A stretch of 61,299 nt of DNA from Leadbetterella sp. (GCA_019638185.1 JAHBUH010000005.1:1-61299); one strand, 5' to 3'; positions 27,247 through 35,462 are shown, counted from the stretch's first letter. Translations and numbers: made by a program. The notes: a model not told the origin generated them from the sequence alone.

Positions 27247-27374
27247 GAACAGGCTTGAAAAACGGGTGAGATGCAGGGCGTTGAGGATGAGACCGAAGGA
27301 GCATACTAACAGTATGTGACTGAGGCCGAATTCCGAAAACAACGCCGCAGATTGCCCGTTTTTAAAGCCTGTTC
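27247..27374. repeat. 128-bp imperfect palindromic element inside the redox operon
   Basis: Outer arms 27247-27266 and 27355-27374 are 20 bases each with one mismatch. Inside lie a second stem, ggcgttg (27277-27283) with caacgcc (27340-27346), and a central hairpin catact/agtatg (27302-27307, 27311-27316). The element abuts the DUF4266 stop codon and fills much of the gap before the DUF3570 gene. Its core is clearly related to the element at 49281-49391. It may be a MITE- or REP-like mobile repeat, or form an RNA structure that stops or processes the operon transcript. Confidence 0.75.
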
Positions 27375-27580
27375 TAGTTACAGCCGCAGCCGCCGCTGCT
27401 TTTCCCCCCATTCGCCCCGCCGCCCCCTTCCCTATAAAGGTAAAAGCTGCTTTCAAACTTCTCCACATTCCGGGTAGAAAGGCTCATTTCGGCATCATTG
27501 ATCTTACTTTTCTGGTATTCCTTCACCGGCACACAGGAAAAAGCAGACAGGGTGAAGAGAAGCATCAATATACGTTTCAT
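27374..27580 (-). CDS. DUF4266 lipoprotein
   Basis: A 68-residue lipoprotein, short as is normal for the family. Signal peptide with lipobox SAFSC, then a helical region (NDAEMSLSTRNVEKFESSFYLYREG) and the family's glycine- and cysteine-rich C-terminus ending GGCGCN. The ATG at 27580 overlaps the ApbE stop codon as ATGA; an in-frame TTG at 27586 is less likely. The family co-occurs with ApbE and DUF3570. The terminal cysteines could bind metal or a cofactor, but that is inference. Confidence 0.85.
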   Translation of the reverse strand: MKRILMLLFTLSAFSCVPVKEYQKSKINDAEMSLSTRNVEKFESSFYLYREGGGGANGGKSSGGCGCN

Positions 27581-28488
27581 GCGCAAAGATTTTTAGAAGT
27601 GAATATGCGGTTATGATCGTCAATCAGGATACAGGCCATGTGACTCATCTGGTTAATGAGCTGAAGGCTTTTATCAATGCCCAGCACCGAGAGGGGGGTG
27701 GCCATGGCATCTGCCAGCTCGGCGTAGGGGCAGACCACGGTTACGCTCTTTATGCCCGTAACCGGGAGGCCGGTACGCGGGTCAATGGTATGCGAGTACC
27801 TTTTCCCCTCAATGACCGTAAATTTTTCGTAGGTGCCTGATGTGGCCACAGCCATTTCACCCACCTCCAGCTCGGAGAAGGGGAAGGCCGGTGCATCCGG
27901 ATCCGCCACGGAGATGGTCCAGGGCCGGCCGTTATAGCTGCCCCAGGTTTTCAGGTCACCGCTGGCATTCACCACACCGTTTTGGACACCCAGCTCCTGC
28001 AGCAACCGGCTGGCGCGATCGGCGGCATAGCCTTTGCCAATCCCCCCGAAACCGATACGCATGCCTTTTTCTTTCAGGAAAACGGTGCAGCGGCTGTCAT
28101 CCAGCAGGATGTTCCGGTAATTGATCAGCCGCAGGTTTTCCAGGGCTTCCGCCGTGGGGAGAACGGTCATGGTCTGGTCAAAATTCCAGAGGCGCTTGTC
28201 GATGGAGCCGTAGGAAAGGTCAAAAGCCCCCTGGGTCAATTCCGATATTTTCCGGGCACGGCTCACCAGCTGGAAAAACTCTTCCGGCACTTCCACCGGC
28301 TTCAGACCGGCGTTAGCATTGACCCGGCCGGTGATGCTGTCTTCGGAAAAGGTGGTCAGCAGCTTTTCTATCCGGGAGATTTCCGCCACGGCCCGGTCTA
28401 TGAACTCTTCTGCGCGAGTTTCCGACTCCGCATCAATGCTGATCACGAAACGGTTACCCATAAGTTTTAATTTCCGGGAATAAAACAT
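27577..28488 (-). CDS. apbE: FAD:protein FMN transferase (ApbE family)
   Basis: Attaches FMN covalently to threonine or serine of target proteins, using FAD. The 303-residue protein has the family motifs: GGIGKGYAADRA for FAD binding, VNASGDLKTWG, MAVATSGTYEKF and the acidic metal region ending SHTIDPRTG. Unlike most ApbE proteins it has no signal peptide or lipobox: the frame starts MFYSRKLKLMGNRF and is fixed by a TGATG overlap with the upstream gene. It therefore either acts in the cytosol or is exported in an unseen way. Its target is not evident among the neighbours, none of which shows a canonical FMN-binding domain. Confidence 0.9.
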   Translation of the reverse strand: MFYSRKLKLMGNRFVISIDAESETRAEEFIDRAVAEISRIEKLLTTFSEDSITGRVNANAGLKPVEVPEEFFQLVSRARKISELTQGAFDLSYGSIDKRLWNFDQTMTVLPTAEALENLRLINYRNILLDDSRCTVFLKEKGMRIGFGGIGKGYAADRASRLLQELGVQNGVVNASGDLKTWGSYNGRPWTISVADPDAPAFPFSELEVGEMAVATSGTYEKFTVIEGKRYSHTIDPRTGLPVTGIKSVTVVCPYAELADAMATPLSVLGIDKSLQLINQMSHMACILIDDHNRIFTSKNLCA

Positions 28489-28916
28489 CAGCGGGCAGAT
28501 TGAATGGTTTGGATCATTTTACCGGTGCTCAGGTCTTTGGGGTAGCCGTCCCAGGTGCGGAGCACTTTGCCGTCAGGAGAAAGCAGCAGGGTAAGCGGGA
28601 ATTTGCCGGAAGGGTTGTATTTTTCGGCCAGGGCCTCGTTATACTTCAGCTGTTCTTTCGGAAGCTGGTTTTTCTTCTGACGGGGGAAGTCGGCCCGCAC
28701 CAGCTCCAGGCGGGTATCGGCAAATGTTTTAAATTCTTCTGATTCGAAAATCTCTTTCTTCAGCTGGATACAGGGGCCACACCAGTCGGAACCTGAAAAA
28801 TTCAGGATCACCAGCTTCTGATCGGCGGCTGCGCTGGTCAGGGCTTTTTCCAGGTTATTGCCCCATCCGCCGGTCAGCCAGATAAAAGGGAACAGGAAGG
28901 CGATGAGGCTACTCAT
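28488..28916 (-). CDS. Thioredoxin-fold protein with CxxC
   Basis: A thioredoxin-like protein of about 142 residues with an N-terminal hydrophobic signal or anchor (SSLIAFLFPFIWLTGG) and the redox motif SDWCGPC. The end (LLLSPDGKVLRTWDGYPK) is typical of the thioredoxin_7/DsbD-gamma-like group. It is predicted periplasmic. The ATG at 28916 is preferred: it overlaps the Rieske stop by 8 bases and starts directly at the hydrophobic segment, while the in-frame ATG at 28940 is deeper inside that gene. Probably supplies or removes electrons/disulfides in the same envelope system. Confidence 0.83.
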   Translation of the reverse strand: MSSLIAFLFPFIWLTGGWGNNLEKALTSAAADQKLVILNFSGSDWCGPCIQLKKEIFESEEFKTFADTRLELVRADFPRQKKNQLPKEQLKYNEALAEKYNPSGKFPLTLLLSPDGKVLRTWDGYPKDLSTGKMIQTIQSAR

Positions 28917-29430
28917 AGATAACGATGGTTTCGCCGTCAAAGGCGGTTTTATAGACTTTGATCCCCTTGGCGCCGTACTCGTTCAGCCCCTTGCCGGCCA
29001 GGGAGTAGCGGGCGCCGTGCTGGGGGCAGTACCATTCGCCGTTCCGGTAGCTGACGGTACGGTTATTCTCATGCGAGCACACCACGGTGGCCGCAATATA
29101 CCGGCCCTCCCGCGAAAGCGCCAGCACGAAAGTGTTTCCCAGCACCACATAATTATTCCGGGTGAGCAGGCGGGTATACAACGGGCTGCTCACATTTACA
29201 CGGTAGAGAAAATCAAGGGCTTCCAGCTCTTTAGTGCTGATAATGAGGCTTTCATCAGGCCCGGTGCCGGTCACACCACCCGCCGGGGTACCGTCCGGGT
29301 TAGTGAAACTGCCGTCCGGATTCCGGGTCATGGCCTCCACATAGCTGTCTTCTTCTTTCACACACGAGAGGAGCGCAAACAGCGCGCCACCGGTAAAACC
29401 GCAGGATCTGAGAAATTCGTATCGGGTCAT
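28909..29430 (-). CDS. Rieske [2Fe-2S] lipoprotein
   Basis: A 173-residue iron-sulfur protein. The N-terminus (RYEFLRSCGFTGGALFALLSC) is a signal with a lipobox-like LLSC, preceded by residues reminiscent of a Tat signal but without twin arginines. The cluster ligands are in VVCSHENN (Cys118, His120) and WYCPQHGARY (Cys135, His138). The extra cysteines of bc1-type Rieske proteins are absent, suggesting a ferredoxin-type, lower-potential centre. First gene of the operon; the ATG at 29430 is chosen over an in-frame GTG at 29436. Role inferred: electron carrier in the envelope. Confidence 0.85.
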   Translation of the reverse strand: MTRYEFLRSCGFTGGALFALLSCVKEEDSYVEAMTRNPDGSFTNPDGTPAGGVTGTGPDESLIISTKELEALDFLYRVNVSSPLYTRLLTRNNYVVLGNTFVLALSREGRYIAATVVCSHENNRTVSYRNGEWYCPQHGARYSLAGKGLNEYGAKGIKVYKTAFDGETIVIYE

Positions 29431-29563
29431 CTGCACGTTTGGTGTTTCCTCAATATTACGAAAAAAAAGGCAGGTTTGTTGTCATTCGCGGTGAAAATGA
29501 AAGGTGAACGAAGGAAGTTGGAAGAAGGAATCGTAATTTTGCCTTTTAATTTATCCGGAATCT

Positions 29564-30313
29564 ATGAAGATAAGCGTGGTAACGGTCTGCTATAATGCGG
29601 CAAAGACCCTGGAGCAAACCATTGAGAGCGTGCTGGGGCAGTCGTATAATGATTTTGAGTACATCGTGGTAGACGGCGGTTCCAAAGACGGTACGGTGGC
29701 CATCCTGGAAAAATACGAGGGCCGGATCCGCTATATCTCGGAAAAAGATGAGGGTATTTATGATGCCATAAACAAGGGCATCCGTATGGCCACCGGTGAG
29801 GTGATCGGCATTATAGGGGCAGACGATTTTTATCCTGACCGAGAGGTGCTGACCCGGGTGGCGGAGGCGTTCCGCCGGAACGATACCGACTCCGCCTACG
29901 GCAATGTGAAGTTTGTGGATCCTGAGGATACGGCCAAAGTGGTACGCTTCTGGAAGGATAAGGCGTATGACCCGGCTAACTGGCTGAGCGGCTGGATGCC
30001 ACCGCACATCGCCTTTTACCTGAAAAAGACGGCTTACGATACATACGGCCTGTACAAAACAGAATTTACCTGTGCCGGAGACTACGAACTGATGCTGAGA
30101 ATGCTCTATAAAAATGGCCTGACCAGCCAGCATATCCCCGCCACCCTGATGACCATGCGCGTGGGAGGTACCAGCAGCGCCTCGCTGAGACATCGCTACG
30201 TGGCTAATATGGAAGACCGCAAAGCCTGGAAGATTAACGACCTGAAACCCCGGTGGTACACGCTCTGGATGAAGCCGCTCGGGAAGGTCCGGCAGCTGTT
30301 TGCAAGGGGATAA
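29564..30313 (+). CDS. Glycosyltransferase family 2
   Basis: A 249-residue GT-A enzyme with the start MKISVVTVCYNAAKTLEQTI, nucleotide-binding VVDGGSKDGT, and metal-binding ADDFY in place of a classical DxD. It resembles WcaA/SpsA-like transferases of surface polysaccharide synthesis. No membrane helices. A perfect -7 box TAATTTTG is at 29534-29541. It ends 3 bases from the convergent SGNH gene and has no other glycan genes beside it, so the acceptor is unknown. Confidence 0.9.
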   Translation: MKISVVTVCYNAAKTLEQTIESVLGQSYNDFEYIVVDGGSKDGTVAILEKYEGRIRYISEKDEGIYDAINKGIRMATGEVIGIIGADDFYPDREVLTRVAEAFRRNDTDSAYGNVKFVDPEDTAKVVRFWKDKAYDPANWLSGWMPPHIAFYLKKTAYDTYGLYKTEFTCAGDYELMLRMLYKNGLTSQHIPATLMTMRVGGTSSASLRHRYVANMEDRKAWKINDLKPRWYTLWMKPLGKVRQLFARG

Positions 30314-30316
30314 AAC

Positions 30317-31684
30317 CTATTTTAAACCCATAAACTCCCTGTAATCCGGGTGACTCACCAGGTAGTCGGTTACCAGCTGGTGGCCGGCGTCGTTCCAGTG
30401 CCCGTCACACGGGATGAAATAGGATTCGGGGTTCTCCTGTTCCGCAAAAAGCGGAAGAAGATCCACTATTTTTACCGAAGGATAGCGTTTGATTAAATAC
30501 GGCGTATAGTTATTGATCTTATTCTTTTTGTAATTCCGTATATCTTTCCTGTCGGGAATGATAAGGAAGAGAGTGGGCTTATGGCCGGTCTCTTTCACCA
30601 GGGCATCCAGGCTCTTTGTGAACTCGGAGGTGACCGGGGTGTCCCAGTGGGGCTGCTCGTAATAACCTATGAAGTCATCGTCGTTAAATTTCTTTTGGGC
30701 TATTTTATGCCGGAAATAATAAATCAGGTTAGCGGCATGCGTATTGGTCCGAAACTCCAGGTTCAGCTTACGGGAGAAATTCTGGATAGCATACAGGGAA
30801 TCACGCGTGTTTCGAAGGTAATTTTTTTTAGGATTCAGCGAGGTGATGGAATGACTCCTGTCTGCCAGTGTATAGTGAATCCCGTCTTCATTCCAATAGC
30901 CCCTGTAAATCGGAGCATTTAAGAAGTCTCCGTTTACCGGGTGGTCAAATTGCTCAAAATCATTGATCTGGCATATTCCCACCATCACCCGGTTATGGGC
31001 GTAATTGGGTTTGGCTATTTTTTTGTATATAAAATAGTAGGCAAATGGGTTAACCCCTGCTATTCCAAAATTAATATGCGGAACCCCGGTGGCTTTTTCC
31101 AGCCGGTTACTGACCCTGACCTCCGCCGGCACCATATAGCCCTCTATAAAAGAATCTCCTATAAAGGCCACGCGGGCCGTATCATCGGCATTTCTTTCTA
31201 TATCCCGTAAGCCCAGGCTGTTTGTCTCGTAAGCAAACTTCGTGCTGTCCTCGCAGTTGACGTGAGTGAAACGGCTGTTCGGTACCCGCCACCGGCCCAC
31301 GGAATCTACCAGGTCACCCCATAATAAATTCTCTTTGTACAGGGAAGCCGGGTAGGCCGGGTTATCGTACACCAGGATGTAGGAGGGCAGAACGGCATCT
31401 TTGGCAAAATACCTTAAATAAATGGCCGATATGAATTCGAAAACGATGCAAAGCCCGAAGAAGACCAGGATATTATTCATCACCAGCCTTAAAACGGCTG
31501 ACGATCTGCTCCGGGAAAAGAAATACACTACTCCTATGATGGCCGCCAGGATACCCAGCCGGAAAAGGATCCGGTGGAAATACCAGCCATGGATCACCCC
31601 ATCATTCTCCCCGTCTAAAAAATCAAGGCTCCGGATCAGGATGTACGCCACAGACAGGAGCAGGATTAAAGACTTTCGACTCAT
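30317..31684 (-). CDS. Membrane-anchored SGNH/GDSL hydrolase-like protein
   Basis: A 455-residue protein with three hydrophobic helices in the first 90 residues and a large extracytoplasmic domain. The domain carries SGNH features: block I FIGDSFIEG, and a late DGHWNDAGH that supplies the Asp and His of the triad. It resembles AlgX/AlgJ- or DltD-like proteins that acetylate or modify surface polymers, but the acyltransferase partner (MBOAT) is not in the window. Convergent with a GT2 gene. Substrate unknown. Confidence 0.75.
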   Translation of the reverse strand: MSRKSLILLLSVAYILIRSLDFLDGENDGVIHGWYFHRILFRLGILAAIIGVVYFFSRSRSSAVLRLVMNNILVFFGLCIVFEFISAIYLRYFAKDAVLPSYILVYDNPAYPASLYKENLLWGDLVDSVGRWRVPNSRFTHVNCEDSTKFAYETNSLGLRDIERNADDTARVAFIGDSFIEGYMVPAEVRVSNRLEKATGVPHINFGIAGVNPFAYYFIYKKIAKPNYAHNRVMVGICQINDFEQFDHPVNGDFLNAPIYRGYWNEDGIHYTLADRSHSITSLNPKKNYLRNTRDSLYAIQNFSRKLNLEFRTNTHAANLIYYFRHKIAQKKFNDDDFIGYYEQPHWDTPVTSEFTKSLDALVKETGHKPTLFLIIPDRKDIRNYKKNKINNYTPYLIKRYPSVKIVDLLPLFAEQENPESYFIPCDGHWNDAGHQLVTDYLVSHPDYREFMGLK

Positions 31685-31715
31685 AAAAACACGTAAGCGA
31701 AATGAGGATTTAAAG

Positions 31716-31745
31716 GCTGCGCCAGGTCTAAAGACCCGGCGCAGC
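31716..31745 (-). terminator. Hairpin terminator after pafA
   Basis: Arms gctgcgcc (31716-31723) and ggcgcagc (31738-31745) pair perfectly, extended by ggtct/agacc. It follows the pafA stop on the minus strand; the following T-rich stretch is short, so termination may be partial. Confidence 0.6.
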
Positions 31746-31751
31746 AGGTTG

Positions 31752-33368
31752 TTATTTTTTCAATACTTCCGGGATAGGTACGCCGATAGCCCCGTTAGGC
31801 TCCAGGATTTTGAGCAGCATGGCCACGGTAGGGGCGATGTCGCAAACAAAAGTGGGCCGCACGGTTTCGCCGTGATTGATACCCCAGCCGAAGAACAGCA
31901 GCGGCACGTGGGTATCGTACCGGTACATGGTGCCGTGGGTAGTGCCCTTCACACCGCCTTCAAACCAGGCCGGCTCAGGGAGGATCATGATCTCACCACT
32001 TCTTTTCGGATTGTAGAGGTTAGTGAGCTTAGCCTGGTAATATTCCGGTACGCTGCTGACTTTGCCATCCGCAAGGTTCACTACGGTATAGATCCCCTCT
32101 TTCTGCGAAAGTTTGGCTTTGAGGGTTTCGGCTACCTCGTCTATGCTCAGGTTTCTTCTGGCCATCACTTCGCGGTTCAGGTAGATCTGGTAATTATCGT
32201 AGTGTTCAATCATCTTGGAATCGCCATAACGCTCCTCCAGCACCTGGCGGGCCATTCTTTGCAGTTCTTTTCCTACAAATACCCCGGAAGGAATGTTATT
32301 CTTCATGTTAAAGGCAGGAACGTTAGCTACCGCATGGTCTGCAGAGAGAAATACGGTGTAAGTGCCTTTGCCCAGTTTCTTATCAAGGTAATTCAGCAGC
32401 TGCTCTATCTCCCGGTCCAGGCGCAGGTAAATGTCCTGAATTTCTTTAGACTGGGGTCCGAAAGTATGGCCGGCGTAATCCGGTCCGGAGAAGCTGATGG
32501 TCAGGAAGTCGGTTACCGGGCCGCCCCCCAGGTTCTCGTTTTCCACGGCCGCCATGGCGAATTCACGGGTCAGCCGGCTGGAATAGTAGGAGGTGGTGAA
32601 GCTTTCTAATGCTACTGTATGCGGGAATACCGCCGATTTTTCGCCCGAAAGGGTAGCTTCGTAGGGCTGATCATCGCCTTCTGATTCCACATATTGGTCA
32701 GCCGGGAGGAGATAGTCCCATTTTTGAGAGACGTATTGGGCAGGCAGTTTTTTGGCGTTGAAATCTTTCACCCACTGCGGCAGCTCGTTACGGTAGTAGG
32801 TACTGGTGATCCAGTTCATGCTGCTTCCGTCAAACCAGTACGCCTGACCCGTATGACCTGCCGGCATGATGGCACCACGGTCTTTAAAAGCTACTCCTAT
32901 GACTTTGGAGCGGAATTGGGTGGCTACCCGCAGCTGATCCGTGATGGTGGTCACTTTCAGGTTTCGCGGTGACATCTTCCCGGCAGAGGCTTTGCCTTCT
33001 CCTACCAGGCTAACGGTAGAGTCTCCCGCCACGTACATGGATTTATGGAGGGGTTTTTCGTACCAGTCGTTCCCCACAATGCCCGAGATAGCCGGTGATG
33101 AGCCGGTAAACACATGCGCGTGGCCCGGACCGGTTACGGTAGAGGCGTAGTGGTACTGGTTATTGCGGCAGGTGAAGCCTTCACCCATCATGCGCTTAAA
33201 GCCGCCGGCAGAAAACTGGTGATTAAACCGGTGCAGGTATTCGTCCCGCATCTGGTCTACAATAATTCCCACTACCAGTTTGGGTTTGGCGGGGGCTGAG
33301 GTGTTCTTCTGCGCAAACGCCGGAGAAAGCCCGCAGAATAAAGTGATCAGTATAATTAAACGTTTCAT
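31752..33368 (-). CDS. pafA: Alkaline phosphatase PafA
   Basis: A 538-residue secreted phosphomonoesterase (signal peptide ending SPAFA). The active site fits the characterised PafA enzymes of Bacteroidota: nucleophile Thr79 in ASTVTGPGHAH, Asn100 in VGNDW, and Lys162/Arg164 in FKDRG, each at the same number as in the Elizabethkingia enzyme as I remember it. Metal ligands include Asp38 and the SADHA motif. PafA releases phosphate from many organic esters and is not strictly phosphate-repressed. A perfect -7 box (minus strand TACATTTG, 33385-33392) lies upstream; a terminator follows, so it is monocistronic. Confidence 0.93.
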   Translation of the reverse strand: MKRLIILITLFCGLSPAFAQKNTSAPAKPKLVVGIIVDQMRDEYLHRFNHQFSAGGFKRMMGEGFTCRNNQYHYASTVTGPGHAHVFTGSSPAISGIVGNDWYEKPLHKSMYVAGDSTVSLVGEGKASAGKMSPRNLKVTTITDQLRVATQFRSKVIGVAFKDRGAIMPAGHTGQAYWFDGSSMNWITSTYYRNELPQWVKDFNAKKLPAQYVSQKWDYLLPADQYVESEGDDQPYEATLSGEKSAVFPHTVALESFTTSYYSSRLTREFAMAAVENENLGGGPVTDFLTISFSGPDYAGHTFGPQSKEIQDIYLRLDREIEQLLNYLDKKLGKGTYTVFLSADHAVANVPAFNMKNNIPSGVFVGKELQRMARQVLEERYGDSKMIEHYDNYQIYLNREVMARRNLSIDEVAETLKAKLSQKEGIYTVVNLADGKVSSVPEYYQAKLTNLYNPKRSGEIMILPEPAWFEGGVKGTTHGTMYRYDTHVPLLFFGWGINHGETVRPTFVCDIAPTVAMLLKILEPNGAIGVPIPEVLKK

Positions 33369-33435
33369 AGAATAGTATTTTTTACAAATGTAGGTTAGAA
33401 TGTTCTTTTGAGCCTGAATTAAATGCCTTAATTTG

Positions 33436-34350
33436 TCACTCGCTGCTCATGATTTCATCGCCCTTGATGTATCCGCTCTTGATAGAATTCCGGATATCTT
33501 CCAGGTTAAAGCTGGTCAGTTTAATACCCACGCTCTCATCCGGCCGGATGATGGTGAGCTTTATTTTCTTATTCAGGGTAAAGCCATAAATAGACATCAG
33601 GTTCTCGTTATAGGCCTGGGCCCAGTCGATATCATTATTTTCCAACTGGCTGACGGATATGTCCTTGATCCGGTCCAGCAGGTTCAGCAGGCTGCGGTGA
33701 TTAATGGGTTCCATATTCCGCTCCCGCGGATGGGTGGCTATGGCGTAGATCTCCGTGGCGCCGTCTTCTATGGCCTTCCGGATGGGCACCACCTCGCGCA
33801 GACCGCCGTCCAGGTAGATCTCCCGATGGTCATCGCCGATCTGTACGGCGGGCATCACCACCGGTATGGAACTGCTGGCCCGCAGGTATTCCATAAAGTG
33901 CTCCTCGGTGGCCGACACGTATTTGATGTTACCGGTATGGATATTCACCGCGCCCACCTTGATCTTTACCGGGCTTTTCAGGAGGTCTTCGCGGGTGACG
34001 TATTTTTTCACCTTTTCGTGCAGGGGGTTCACGTCCAGCAGCCCTTCAAACCGGCTCAGCATGGTATCCACCCCCAGGCTCCAGTAGGATTTCAGGATGC
34101 CCACGTCTTCGGGTTTGGTGATGTTTTTCAGCCAGAAGCTGATCAGTTTTTTATTCACGGAATTCCAGTCCACGTACCCGTATTTCCGGTATTGTTTCCC
34201 GGCTTCGGACACCAGGAAGGAGGCATTCAGCGCGCCTGCCGAGATGCCGTAGATCATTTCAGGGGCAAAGCCCCGCTCCAGAACTGCCTGTATGGCGCCT
34301 ACCTGCCATGCCCCTTTCAGGGAGCCTCCGCCCAGTACCAATGCTTTCAT
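33436..34350 (-). CDS. Patatin-like phospholipase
   Basis: A 304-residue lipid acyl hydrolase. The oxyanion loop is GGGSLKGAWQ, the nucleophile elbow GISAG (Ser37) and the catalytic aspartate lies in LDGGLREVVP. There is no signal peptide, so it acts in the cytosol or on the inner face of the membrane. It starts 3 bases after the stop of the upstream thioesterase gene and is probably co-transcribed with it, which suggests joint handling of acyl groups. Confidence 0.9.
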   Translation of the reverse strand: MKALVLGGGSLKGAWQVGAIQAVLERGFAPEMIYGISAGALNASFLVSEAGKQYRKYGYVDWNSVNKKLISFWLKNITKPEDVGILKSYWSLGVDTMLSRFEGLLDVNPLHEKVKKYVTREDLLKSPVKIKVGAVNIHTGNIKYVSATEEHFMEYLRASSSIPVVMPAVQIGDDHREIYLDGGLREVVPIRKAIEDGATEIYAIATHPRERNMEPINHRSLLNLLDRIKDISVSQLENNDIDWAQAYNENLMSIYGFTLNKKIKLTIIRPDESVGIKLTSFNLEDIRNSIKSGYIKGDEIMSSE

Positions 34351-34353
34351 AAC

Positions 34354-34767
34354 TCAGACGATGGCTACGGTCAGACGGCTGACGCAGACCAGTTTTTCTT
34401 CTTCATTCGTAATTCGGATATCCCAGATATGGGTTCTTCTCCCGATATGGATGGGGGTCACTTTCCCATATACCCAGCCTTCGGTGACGGGCCGGAGGTG
34501 GTTCGCGTTAATTTCAAGGCCTACCGCTTTTTGTTTTGCGGGGTCATCCAGGCAAAATACGGAAGCTATACTCCCCAGGGTTTCTGCCAGTGCTACCGAT
34601 GCGCCGCCGTGAAGAATTCCAAAAGGCTGCCGGGTCCGGTGGTCTACCGGCATCCGGGCCGTGATATAATTCTCTCCTTTTTCTAAAAATTCTATTCCGA
34701 GGTGGTCGCTCAGGGTGTTTTTACTCATCTCAATAAAAACATCCAGGTCGATATTGTTCTTAAACAT
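34354..34767 (-). CDS. Hotdog-fold thioesterase (PaaI/MenI type)
   Basis: A 137-residue acyl-CoA thioesterase of the 4HBT/PaaI group: FGILHGGASVALAETLGS holds the catalytic region and the central helix, followed by GLEINANHLRPV. In this family the enzyme hydrolyses DHNA-CoA, phenylacetyl-CoA or similar thioesters; no menaquinone genes are adjacent, so the substrate is open. It heads a two-gene unit with the patatin gene. Confidence 0.87.
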   Translation of the reverse strand: MFKNNIDLDVFIEMSKNTLSDHLGIEFLEKGENYITARMPVDHRTRQPFGILHGGASVALAETLGSIASVFCLDDPAKQKAVGLEINANHLRPVTEGWVYGKVTPIHIGRRTHIWDIRITNEEEKLVCVSRLTVAIV

Positions 34768-34781
34768 TTATATTAAAATCG

Positions 34782-34798
34782 TATTTTTGTCAAACTTA
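34782..34798. promoter_or_regulatory. Abutting divergent -7 elements
   Basis: A plus-strand -7 box TATTTTTG (34782-34789) points to the histidine phosphatase gene, and one base further a minus-strand -7 box TAAGTTTG (34791-34798) points to the thioesterase-patatin unit. The -33 elements are weak (TTG at 34754-34756, gap 25; minus TTG at 34822-34824, gap 23). Polymerase could occupy only one at a time. Confidence 0.5.
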
Positions 34799-34817
34799 AG
34801 GAAAAAGTACAGACTTT

Positions 34818-35462
34818 ATGGCAAAAAAAACCATCTATTTGATCCGGCACGGGGAAACAGAGTTTAATAAAAGGGGGGCCGTGCAGGGACGGGGAATAGA
34901 TGCCGGCCTGAATGAGACCGGACAAAGGCAGGCCCGGGCGTTTTACGACAAGTACAGGGAAGTGCCTTTCAGGAAGATATATATTTCTTCATTGAAAAGA
35001 ACGTATCAGACTTCCGAGGGCTTTATTGAGGCCGGAATACCGTATGAGCGCTTTGACGGACTGGATGAGATCAGCTGGGGGAAAGTAGAAGGCCTGACCC
35101 TGGAAGAAACCGGGTATGACCTGTTTAAAACGGTCTTAACGAAATGGCAGGAAGGGGAGACCCATGCTGCCATGGACGGCGGTGAGAGCCCGGAGCAGGT
35201 GGCACTACGGCAGGCGGAGGTGATGGAGAAGATCCTGGCCCGCAAGGAAGAAGAGCTGATCCTGATCACCATGCACGGGCGGGCCATGCGGATCCTGCTG
35301 AGCCGGGTGCTGGGCTTCCCGCTTTGGGAAATGGATCGTTTTGAGCATTCCAATACCTGCCTGTACATCCTGGAATACGACTATAACCGGGGGCAGTTTG
35401 AGGTGAAGCTGAGTAATGACACCAGCCACATCCGGGAATATATGGATCAGGAGTATGTTTAA
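34818..35462 (+). CDS. Histidine phosphatase family protein (phosphoglycerate mutase-like)
   Basis: A 214-residue branch-1 histidine phosphatase. The catalytic motif LIRHGETEFN carries the phosphorylated histidine, the second basic site is SLKRTYQT, the acid lies in DEISWGKVEG and the second histidine in ITMHGRAM. Such enzymes are broad-specificity phosphatases (CobC, fructose bisphosphatase-like) or mutases; the length and lack of mutase-specific insertions favour a phosphatase. Confidence 0.9.
   Translation: MAKKTIYLIRHGETEFNKRGAVQGRGIDAGLNETGQRQARAFYDKYREVPFRKIYISSLKRTYQTSEGFIEAGIPYERFDGLDEISWGKVEGLTLEETGYDLFKTVLTKWQEGETHAAMDGGESPEQVALRQAEVMEKILARKEEELILITMHGRAMRILLSRVLGFPLWEMDRFEHSNTCLYILEYDYNRGQFEVKLSNDTSHIREYMDQEYV

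Noticed and set aside
27226-27468. An 80-codon minus-strand frame covering the palindromic repeat and the DUF4266 end.
   Set aside because: It runs through the inverted repeat and overlaps a well-supported gene in another frame; best explained as a chance frame in a repeat.
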